From Edaphochlamys debaryana (Eukaryota; Chlorophyta; Chlorophyceae; Chlamydomonadales), in assembly GCA_016858145.1 (NCBI GenBank), contig JAEHOE010000190.1, forward strand, positions 1 through 64,000: DNA of 64,000 bases, written 5' to 3'. The translations under genes and the position numbers were made by a program. The notes under the pieces are model-generated. The model ran no database searches. It was given only the letters and a program-made list of their open reading frames with translations, and was not told the DNA's origin. Of this stretch, positions 35,290 to 44,565 are shown piece after piece. Positions within the stretch are counted from its first letter, which is position 1. Every line of letters begins with the position of its first letter.

Positions 35290-35910
35290 TTTGGGGCTGA
35301 GCCCCCGGCGCGTAGCGCCTGGCGCGGAGCGCCAGCCGTCACGCATATACTTGAGACTCACGCCTAGCCCGCGACGCCACAAGCTTTAGTTTCCTTATCC
35401 CTATATATCGTATGTAATTTAGAGCAGGGAAGTTTATCGACCCGGCGCGAACTTGACATGTTGGGAAGGCAGTCACACCACCTCGCACCCCTCGCCCAAG
35501 GATCAATTCGGACATTCAATTTTATAGCTGCCTAACACCTTGAAGCTATGAGCGAGGTAGTTCAGACAAGTTTGCGCGCGGCTGTTGGAGGATGCTGCAT
35601 TGCCGACTTGGGTCAAACCTGGCTGACCAAGCCCGGAACGAGCGCGATGTTGCGATATTACCCACAAGCAACTCAGATACATCGATAAGGACGTACTTTC
35701 AACACTTTGCCGCCAGTCGGCACGCAATTAGTGTGTTTTGCGCCGCGTCCATCCCCGGGGCCCGGGCCCCTGGCCCCCCGAAGCTTCGCGCGGAGCTCGC
35801 CACACGGTTCGCGCTTTGCACCGTGCCTGCACGCATGTACCGCTGCCCAGCCATCCTAGGGCTCGGCCCTTTTTCCAGCTTCGAGGAAGCTGACACCCAC
35901 CTCGTCCCTC
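35290..35910 (+). repeat. Interspersed repeat copy 2 (uninterrupted)
   Basis: Begins GGGCTGAGCCCCCGG and passes through GAACTTGACATGTTGGGAAGG, the counterpart of the retrotransposon insertion point. It ends near CAGCTTCGAGGAAGCTGACACCC. No ORF of note. Confidence 0.65.
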
Positions 35911-36216
35911 CTTTCGCTCCTGTATGTCCCTTCCACCGCCCCCAAGTCCACCCCCAGTCTCCTGGCCCTCGTCGCCCTCTTAACCCGTGTTTCCTCCTTT
36001 CCTTTAAAGTCCTCCACGTGTCTCCTCCGTCCACATTCTCCCGGCCCCTCTTAGCCCCTTCCCTCCCCTCCCCTCCCTGCCCTCCCGGCCCCTTTCATCC
36101 CGCGGAACCTCTTGGTTCTGCGACCCCTCCGCCCCCCCCCGGCGACCTCCCGGCCCATCCAGTCCTTCTACGGCTAGATGACGGGCGGGTGGACTGGGGG
36201 CGGCGGGGCGGCCTGC

Positions 36217-38299
36217 GTTTTGTTGGCGCGGAATGAGAGTTTCCAAGCGTTACGCTCGGTTTCGGCTCGGTGCTCTTTGCGTGTACGCGCGGTGGGGTGA
36301 GCCAAGCAGTGCAGTTGCGTGTTGTAGGAGGGAATGCGGACGAGCCGACCGTGGCTACCGTGGCAATGGACGTCCGCTGCCGGAGGATGGACACTGAACA
36401 GCCAAAGGCGCATTCACTCCTGAGTGCACCCCGCTGCACCCCCCGGCTACCTTGCAGCACCGCAACTGTCCCCATGCTGCACACACACTGCACACTGCCC
36501 CACACTGGGTTGGCAGAGCTCCGCTCCTGGAGGAGGTGGGGTGGAGAGAGCGCGGAGGTCACTGGCGAAAAAAATAAAAAAAATGGCGAGCCGGCCTGCA
36601 GGGTACTCGGCTGGGAGTGTGAAGGCGCACCGCAGGAGGCAGCCGCGGTTACGAATGGTGCGCGCTCGCTTGGCATGCCCACCACGCGTTCTCTGCACCG
36701 CGGGTACGCCGTCGGTCGTGCCGCCGCCCCCACGCCACCTGGGCGGGCCCACGCACCCTCTGGTCTTGCGGTAGTTGCGGCCTGCTTCCATCCAGGACGC
36801 ACATACAGCGCCTGAGGTGCAGGGTGTAGCTCCTGTGCAGCGGGAGGGGGCTGTGGTAGGGAAGGGAACAGAAGAGCGCACCTGTGGTAGGCGGTGTACA
36901 CCGCCGCACATGTGCGGCACCCGAAAATCTCAACGCAAGGCAACCAACAGAGCGCGGCCTCTGTCTGCCCAAGCGCTGCATGCAGCAGCCCAGCCCAAGA
37001 GACGCTTCGCAGTGCTATTGACCAGACCGAGGGCATCGGGTTGTGGGCGTTGAGGGCCTCCGTACCGGTGCAGGTGTGCCGGGGGTGTGGTCGGGGTGCA
37101 GCGGGGGCGCAGCCGTGGGATACGGCGGGACGCGAACAGTCAGCTGGCTGCTCCTCTGATCGGCCACTGCAGAAACGCCTACAACTGAGAACACTATATA
37201 CATTCTTACCTGAACGTGGTCATACATACGACGTAGCCTTCTATCTGTCCGACGACGTTGGTTTGCTCGACCGATTTAGGCCCACAAGCGCCGTTTCTCG
37301 CCGCCTCAGGCGCAACACATATACGCTAAGATGTCATCAAGACATTGTATAGCCCTTGGGGTCGCCTTGGCTGTGGTCGCACTCGCGAGCGGGCCCATCG
37401 GGGCGACCGCCGCGCGCCTCGGCCTCCAGCAGGAGCAGGACTTCAGTGGCTACTTCGGCCGCAAGCTGCATCAACAGCCAGCGAGGGAAACCTGCCTCTT
37501 CGGATGTGCGAAGTGCGTGAGGGCAGGGCGCGCATGTGCGCGCGTGTCTGCCCCTCACGGGATCCGCTCTCGTGTCGTGTGCGGGCGAGGCCCCACAAGC
37601 CACCAAGCAAAGTCCCCAGGGGGGGGGACTGCCGGGCATCCCCTGCACGTCCGCTGTCGAGGTTCACGCACACGCATGGACTTGTCAGCAGCAAGTTAGC
37701 GAGGTACACATACATATGGCGCGCTTCTGATGTGTGGTCCCCTAATAAGCATTTACTGCGGTCCGCATGCAGCCCCGCCCGCTCCGCCTCACCGGTTCCT
37801 TCCGTCGTGTCCCCACCCACCCTACCTCAGGCTGGCTACGTGTGTCACCGCCACGTGCGCCTACTACAACGCGACGTACAACGCCGTAACCGTGTCCATG
37901 GGCAGCTGCAAGGGGGCCACAATCTCGTGAGTGAGGGGGGCGGTGAGCGTGGGGGGAAGACCCATCGAAACGTGGGCGGGAGTTCGTGAGAATGGCAGGT
38001 GACCTAGTGAGGGGCAGGATCGGGCTCTTCAAGCGCTTGTCCATCCGCGAGGCATCTGCAGTGCCGGTGTCTTGATTGTCTTACCTGCATCTCACTCCAA
38101 GGCGTTGCTCACCGGCCACCCGCCCACCACCTGTGCAACCCCGCCCCGGCCCCCCAGCTGGTTCTGCTGCCGTGAGGCCTCCGGAACTTGCAGCCTGGAC
38201 ACCAGCTCATGCGTCTCGGGCAAGACCTCGGGCGGCAACACCTGCAACGACCTCACCAGCGCTGCCTTCTTCATGTTGAACACCGTGACGAGCTTCCAG
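36217..38299. repeat. Segmental duplication, copy B (pherophorin 5' region)
   Basis: Second copy of 16654-18722, about 19.6 kb away in the same orientation. It carries an A-rich insertion (near 36570-36586) not present in copy A and stops exactly where the CACTA element begins. Confidence 0.9.
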
Positions 38300-38317
38300 C
38301 CCTATGGCACTACTTGA
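37331..38317 (+). pseudogene. Truncated pherophorin-like gene (first three exons only)
   Basis: Matches exons 1-3 of the gene at 17758. Exon 1 is 37331-37512, exon 2 is about 37831-37926, and exon 3 starts about 38158. Exon 3 is cut after ...AGCTTCCAG at 38299. The transposon end then reads in frame as PYGTT and a stop at 38315-38317. A transcript would give only the signal peptide and the N-terminal cysteine-rich part, without the proline rod. Upstream, ACTATATACATTC replaces ACTACATTC of copy A, which creates a TATA-like word ~135 bases before the ATG. Confidence 0.85.
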
Positions 38318-38510
38318 GTCCGTAATGGGGGGGTAGAGTCCCTTGTCCTCCGTAACCCCCCCCCCCCCTTTACGGCCACCCCACCGTAGCCCATCGTAGC
38401 CCCCCCCCCCTTTACGGCCACCCCACCGTAGCCCATCGTAGCCCCCCCCCCCTTTACGGCCACCCCACCGTTGCCCACTGTAGCCCTTCCCTCCGTAGCC
38501 CCTCTTCGCG
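38300..38510. repeat. Left inverted terminus and subterminal repeats
   Basis: After the terminal repeat come about three copies of a ~48-bp unit built of a long C run, TTTACGGCCACCCCACCGTAGCCCATC. In CACTA elements such repeats bind the element's own DNA-binding protein. That role is inferred here. Confidence 0.85.
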
Positions 38511-38977
38511 CCTTTCGCGCCTTTCGCGACGTCCTCGACAGACGCCTTCATGTGCTCGTACACTTCTGGAACTCGCCTGGGCGCCTTCTTATAGCTCAAG
38601 TTGCCGCTGCCAGGTTGTTATCACCACACATCACGTCTTCGACGCGTATCCCCAACGCTGCACCCTGCTCCTGCCCCTCGCGCGTCGCTCGCGTCCAAGT
38701 AATTCAAGTAAGCGCGGGCTTTGTTTGCTCTTGAGTGCTCTCCGTTGTTGCCTGGCTGCACTGGCTTGCAGCCATCGCTGCCTGCTCTGGCTCGCTGTAG
38801 AGGAGCACGCCCGTTCCACAGCCTCCCTAGCCCCTAGCCCGCGGTTGCTCCTGCTCACGGACCCCCCCGTTATCTCTGCCTCCCTGAGCTTTTAAGCCAG
38901 CATCGGAAGGCCTTATCCCCCACAGCCCCCAACCCCGCGGCCGCTTTCCCACTCTCCTTGCCTTCTCCCCCAGAGAA

Positions 38978-39862
38978 ATGGCACACGAGGTGGACTCCCA
39001 CGTTATTGCCGCAGGCACGGATACTCACTGGATGATCCGCCCCGGCACTCCCCTGGGAGGCAACCACGGCCTCAAGCTGCGACAGCCTGCCCGCTGCTCC
39101 ATTGGTTCTGTCCTCCGCCGGAGCGGCCCCATCACGCCCCTATTCAGGATTCAGGACGTTTACGCCGCCTCCCTGATTCCCAAGAACGCCCAGGGCGTTC
39201 ACCCGGTCAAGGTCAGTCGCCTATCTTTGTTCAGCGCTGGCCAGCCATACGTTGCGTCTGGCCCTCATGGGGTCTCCAAAAGGGCCAGCAAAGGCAGTAG
39301 AGACCTTCCGATCCTACAGATCTCCCCCCCCCCCTCCCTTACCATCCGCTCACAGGCCTGGATTCCCGCCGGCAACGTCACCATCGGCACCCTGTACGCA
39401 GGCGGCCACGTCGACCCGGACTGCTTCTTCTGCGAGATCAGCTACGAGGACCTGGTGTCCCGGCTGCACCTCGAGCTGCCCTTTGTCGAGCTGTCTGACC
39501 ACGACCTCGAGCGCTGCACCCCCATTCTCTGCCCCCACACCAGGGCCTGGGGCCTGCTAAGCGAGAACCGCAGTCACGCGTTCCTGCACCCCGAACCCCG
39601 CTCGGTCCCCTGGCCCACCACCAGCACCGTGGAGGGGCTCATCTGGGTAGAGCGCGTGTCCCTGACCTACGCTCCCATCTTCACCAACGCCCTCACCGAC
39701 CCCGTCGTCCTGGACCGCCTGCCCTCGCACCTGGGCATCTGGTACCCCGAGGGAGGGGTGGACGCCCCCCCCATGGAGGAGGGCGCTGCCGTGCAGGGCG
39801 CCGTGCTGCAGGTTGACCCCGCCGATGGCGAGGCCGAGGCTGAGGCCGAGGCCATGGCATAG
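38978..39862 (+). CDS. Unknown 246-aa protein of the CACTA element
   Basis: Two exons, 38978-39211 and 39356-39862, joined by a GT-AG intron of 144 bases with a strong pyrimidine tract. Each exon is in phase. The intron happens to be open and a multiple of three, so an unspliced 294-aa form is also possible. The protein has a globular, acidic look (DPDCFFCEISYEDLVSRL, LIWVERVSLTYAPIF) and ends in a Glu/Ala-rich tail. No membrane segment, signal peptide or known motif is seen. It is the first gene inside the left terminus and converges on the JmjC gene. Confidence 0.65.
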   Translation: MAHEVDSHVIAAGTDTHWMIRPGTPLGGNHGLKLRQPARCSIGSVLRRSGPITPLFRIQDVYAASLIPKNAQGVHPVKVSRLSLFSAGQPYVASGPHGVSKRASKGSRDLPILQISPPPSLTIRSQAWIPAGNVTIGTLYAGGHVDPDCFFCEISYEDLVSRLHLELPFVELSDHDLERCTPILCPHTRAWGLLSENRSHAFLHPEPRSVPWPTTSTVEGLIWVERVSLTYAPIFTNALTDPVVLDRLPSHLGIWYPEGGVDAPPMEEGAAVQGAVLQVDPADGEAEAEAEAMA

Positions 39863-40495
39863 TAGCCATATGCATAATAGCAGCTGAAGCTTGTCCTGAG
39901 CGCAAGAGGTACTTGCACTTGGAGGATGGGATGGATGGATGGGCCAAGAGGGCCCCGGGCGCCTTTTGGTTGTTGGCATTTGGCGCAGGAACTTTTCGGA
40001 GCCAAGGCATGTTTTGTGGTGGCATGGCATTATGGACGTCAATGAGTGGCTTGGGAAGCGTTGAGGGCCGGCAAGATCTGGTCTGGGGCGGGCTGGAGCG
40101 GCTTGGGCGGGGCGCAGGATTGCAGGATGTTGGCAAGACACGGACGTATGGATGCAGCACTAATGATGTTAAAGCCTGTGTCCTGTCGGTGCCCCTATAC
40201 ATGTGTCCACTCTCCTGCTCCTGCTCACCACAGCCCATCACAGCCCTTCATTGTTTATGTGCCCTGCCTTACACTCCAGGCATAGCGTGTTCAGCTTAAT
40301 GCACTACCACGGGCCCTTAAGCGTAACCATTCCTTGTCATGCCACGCACGTTAGTTCTTCCGCTGCTCCCATCATCCTCATTTCCCACACCAAAGCCACG
40401 CTAGACATCCGAATGTTAACAGGCGTCCAACCACCATATGTTGGCCGGAAGAAGCGTGCCTAATGCACCGAAAGCCCCTGAGGCCCCCCACGTAA
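39863..40495. other. Gap between converging genes
   Basis: About 630 bases holding the 3' ends of the 246-aa gene and the JmjC gene. Nothing else was recognised. Confidence 0.5.
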
Positions 40496-42654
40496 TCACA
40501 GGACCCTCGCCAACGCCACTACATTTTTGGTCACCAGTTTTTCGAGGTACGTATAGTCGAATCCATAGTATGAAATGAGGCCCTGAGTGGCCAGGAAACG
40601 AGGGAGCCAGAAGAGGGGCCCTGCCATCCTTAGGTCGGCCACCTCCCACGCCACCTTGACATTGCTGTTGACGTTGGTGACCTGGTGGGCCCACCCCGGG
40701 GGCACTTCCACCAGGTCAGCGTGCTTCTGGTCCACCACCCGCACATGCTCCTCCCCGAACTCCTCCACACATGCGTCAATGCCCTCCTGTGTGAGGTGAG
40801 GCTGCATCACCCAGGTCGGAGTAGGCGCCCAGGGTGTGCGGTTGCGGCGCTCCCACTTCACCTTCTTAGCCCCTCCCTTCTTCCCCTTCAGCCCCACCAC
40901 CCACTCGTTGAATTTTGAGATTATTGCAGGGCTGATGAACACCCAGCGTGCAAGCACCGCACCAGGAGGCACGTGCCATGCTGCAAACGCGACATTCTTT
41001 GCCCCCGCACGATCTATGTGGAAAGCCGAGAAGGTCACTCCTCCCCGCCCAACAATTATGAGCACGATCATCGACCAAGGCGACACGTCCCTCCCCGGGG
41101 CGCCCCCGCCAGACTCCACCCTCGTCCCACAGCGTCTTGATCACCCAGTACAGGATGGACTTCTCTCGCTTCTGCGGCGGGCAGTCGTAGTTGAAGCTGC
41201 GGTAGATCTTGCAATTCGAGTCCTCCGCCAGGCAGCTCCCCACTGCCGCGGCTCCTCCCTCCTCAACCAGCGCACTGCAAGAGGGACACGGGGGGGTGGG
41301 GGTGGGGTGGGGGGCGCGGGAGCAGACGGAGAAGGTCGTTGGAGGGAAGGGGGCGGGGAGGACACCCAGGTTGGTAGTACTACCGAGCACAAGAGCCGGG
41401 CAAAGCATGGGTGTGGTCAGCAAGGTTGGGCCAGAGGCTCCTGAACTTCCCAATCCAACCTTCCAACACACCTGAACTCTGGGTCCTTCTCCTCCTTCAC
41501 AAGCCTCGCCAACGCACAGTTGCCCCACAGCGTCATCTCCGCCTCCATCATCTCTGGCGTCCACCGTGGCGCTCCACGCTCAGGTAGCAGGCATTGTAGC
41601 TCCTCGACAGCGCCCAGCTCAGACAGGACAGGGTAGACGCTACAGGACAGGAACCGCAAGCACAGAAGCAGCTTGGCCTCTTCAGCCTAGCATGCCCTCA
41701 CTGTTCCCTCCCACCCCCAATCCTGCGCTCTACTCTTTCCCCTGACCACAGTGTCCCGCCCACCTTGGTGGCGTATTAGCCAAGTTGGTCGGCTTGAAGG
41801 GGATGTTACCGATGTGGTAGGCGTTGAGCACCTTCCTGTACTCAGGGGACGGGCAGTGTAGGCACGAGTCAGGCACGTACCCATTCCTTCCCCTTCGTCC
41901 CCTCTTCATTCCCCTCTCACCCCCCCCCCCCCCCCCCCCCCCCTCCCCGCGTTACGCACTCGAGCGCATCCAACTCTTCCTTCTCGGCGATGCAGAAGCG
42001 CTGCAGGCAGAAGCCCTCCTCCTCCGCTCTCTGGGCTGCCACAACGGGAGCGCACGCCCAGCACCACCACTCCGAGCCCTCCTCCTGATACCCAATCGCC
42101 TCCTTGCTGGGCTGTGCGAACACTACAAGCGCACACTTGGCCGCGCACAAAGCGCACGTCCACTCGCCACCCTCGCTCTGATTGTTCTCTCGCCTGATGA
42201 TGCTCTCCCTACGCAGCTCGTCTACTGAGTGCCTGCCCTTGCCCTGTCCCAGCATAGTCCCCACAGCAGCGACCAGTGCGTATGACTCCTCCCGGTGGCG
42301 CGCCTCGTCCTCCCGGCCTGGCGGCAGCTTGATGTGCCGGACGATTTTCGCTGCGTGAGACCCGTAGCGGGCCTCCCACTGCTCGATGCAGCAATCGCTG
42401 GCAAGGACAGGGTCCAGGTCGGCGTTGGGAGCGTCGTCGTCAAGAAACGACGCCAGCATCCGCTTGCTGGTGGGCTTCCGGCACAGCTTCTCCGCTACAT
42501 GTTGGCCTATGTGGTCTTTGCAGAACAGCTTAACACTCGACCTGATGTTGTTGGGGTCCTGTAGGCAGAGGTCCGGGCAAGCGCACATTGTGTACGCGGC
42601 CCGCCGCCCGCACTTCTGTGCGCCGCACTGCACGAAGCAGTAGTCCTTTGACAT
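40496..42654 (-). CDS. JmjC-domain protein with N-terminal cysteine clusters, carried by the transposon
   Basis: Four exons: 42654-41960, 41835-41764, 41639-41472 and 41274-40496. The N-terminal part has zinc-finger-like clusters (CFVQCGAQKCGRRAAYTMCAC and later CALCAAKC, WWCWAC). The C-terminal part matches a JmjC 2-oxoglutarate/Fe(II) oxygenase: FHIDRAGAKNV supplies the H-x-D metal pair and PPGWAHQVTN the distal histidine. NVKVAW follows, as in KDM3-type demethylases (HQV-N-VKVA pattern). Enzymes of this family remove methyl groups from histone lysine, but activity and substrate here are inferred. Phases of exons 1-3 agree. Exon 4 is one base too long, with the break in the G/C runs near 41090-41115. 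This gene and the HNH gene diverge from a shared 425-bp region. Confidence 0.72.
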
Positions 42655-43079
42655 GTTGCTATGATATTGGGTAGCCTATGTGCAGTAGGGTGCTTTAGAG
42701 AGGCGACCAGTCCCTGTGCCGTACCGGCGACCCCATTACGGAGGGTGCAAGGCTTCCTTGCACCCTCCGTAATGGGGGGTGCAGCGCAGCCTTGCACCCC
42801 CCGTAGACCTCCCGCGCCCCGTTACCCCCCCGTTACGGAGGGTGCAAGGCACCCTTGTGCCCCCGTAGCCTCCCCGCACCCCGTTACCCCCCCCCCCCAC
42901 CTTTCCTCCTGCCTTGTCCGCCCTGGGGCGCCGTACACAAAGTCCATGCAAGCCCGCGAAATTTAAGTTGCCGCACTTCAGCGTGAGTCCCACAAGCAAC
43001 TGCTCGTGCATGTGTTGAAGCAGCGCCAGACACACACGCCCCCCATCGCCCCCAATACGCCAAGCCCTCCGTGCCCGCT
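42655..43079. promoter_or_regulatory. Bidirectional promoter region with copies of the terminal motif
   Basis: Lies between the divergent JmjC and HNH genes. At 42728-42776 there is a near-perfect hairpin with arms CCCCATTACGGAGGGTGCAAGG and its complement. Further TTACGGAGGGTGCAAGG and CCGTTACCCCCC words continue to about 42897. The word TCCGTAATGGGG is shared with the element's termini, which suggests a common binding protein (inference). Confidence 0.6.
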
Positions 43080-44139
43080 ATGTCGTCGACTCCTCGCTCT
43101 TCAGCTTTCGGCGACCTGGTAACGGAGCTGCAGACCGTCCCCACAGATGAGACTAAGTGAGTGCAGGGTGTGCAGTGAATTCAGGGTGTATTTTGAGCTG
43201 GGAAGGCCGCTAGCCTCCACGGCACGCTATTACCGAACTCGCCTCCCTCGCCACCACCTCGCACCTCACCCCCGCCCCCCTTCCCCCCACAGCTGTCCCC
43301 CTCGTACCTTCAAGGGCATCAACTACCTTTGCGAGGATTCCCGCTTCAGGTCTGAGAAGAATTTCCAGGAGGCCAAGACGGCTATCCGCGCCTATCTGAG
43401 CGGCATCCCTGGAGTCCTCCTGCCTCCGTGCATCCCCTCCTGGATTGTACGTGACGCCATCAACACCACCCCCTCTTACTTCGAGAATAAGAAGGGCTCG
43501 GGGCGCTACGTCATGGACATGCAGAAGTGCAAGGACCTGAAGCGCATCATGAGGGCCAATTTCATCCGCCAGAAGATGCGCCTCGAGTTCAAGCCGTTCC
43601 CGTGGGCGCCCGTGCCTGTTCCCAGCTCCATGGAGCCCATGCCCACTGCGAACCTCACCCTGCTGATGGCTCCACCGCCCGCACCCATCCCCGCACACCC
43701 TCTGCTGGGTCCAGCCGCCTCGTCCACCACTGAGGGCCCCTCGCCCGCTCTGGCCCCCGCCCCTCCGCCCTCCGCTCCGCCCTCCGCTCCGCCCTCCGCG
43801 TCCACGCGCCTCCGTGTTCCCCCCGTGCTCCGTCCCTCCTACCGTGACATTGCATACCGTGTCTCGCCCACGGGTGAGGTGTGGGGCCCGAGGGGACACG
43901 CCCTTCTTCACCGTGGCCACCACAGCCGCGTCATGGTGAGGATCCGCGGTGAGGCGGCCCGCCTTGACATGATTGTGGCGCACGCCTGGCTGGGCAACGG
44001 CTCTCTCCTGCACCGCCCCGGTTACAACGTCTTCCACATCGACGGCAACCGCTTCAACAACAACGCCAGCAACCTCATCGTGGCCACCAAGCAGCAGGCC
44101 AGGTGGCTAAAGGCGAAGCGGTACCGCTTCCTGGTGTAA
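43080..44139 (+). CDS. HNH endonuclease carried by the transposon
   Basis: Two exons, 43080-43156 and 43293-44139, with matching phase, giving 307 aa and no frame break. The N-terminal half contains a basic helical region (NFQEAKTAIRAYL, KDLKRIMRANFIRQK), then an Ala/Pro-rich linker. The C-terminal ~90 residues match the HNH_3 type: SPTGEVWGPRGHALL, then RLDMIVAHAWLG, then VFHIDGNRFNNNASNLIVAT. The usual HH pair at the start of the signature is FH here. Homing-type HNH enzymes of this form occur in phages, algal viruses and mobile introns. It may cut or nick DNA during movement of the element, or be a passenger. Confidence 0.75.
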
Positions 44140-44145
44140 AGAGCA

Positions 44146-44462
44146 GTAACCGTATGCATAGCACCATATGGTCCGCTGGCGCAAGGGTGTCAGCATGCAG
44201 GGTGGTGGACAGGATGGCAGTAACTGTGTGTGTTTGGTCTGGCTGCGGGCTGGTGATGCCAAGCAGCAACGAGGTCTAGTTAGAGGGATGCAAGTGCGCT
44301 GGCTGCGGTATGGCAGAGATTTGAGCGACGGCCCTTGACGGTTGGGTGCACCGTTTCCTTATGTGGGGCACTGGAACTGTATGCATAGAACCAGATGGTC
44401 TGCTGGCACAAGGGTGTCAGCATGCAGGGTGGCGGACAGGACGGCTGCGGGCTGGTGATGCC
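44146..44462. repeat. Short diverged tandem duplication
   Basis: About 110 bases at 44146-44260 (GTATGCATAG...GTGTCAGCATGCAGGGTGG) recur at 44371-44462. No ORF. Confidence 0.75.
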
Positions 44463-44565
44463 CTTTTGCTTGAGAAGTGGATTGAGCGGCTTGACAGAGA
44501 TTCGAGCAGAACAGTAACGGGCTCAACATTAGTGCTGCCCCCTTCGATCGTTCCCATCTGCCCCC

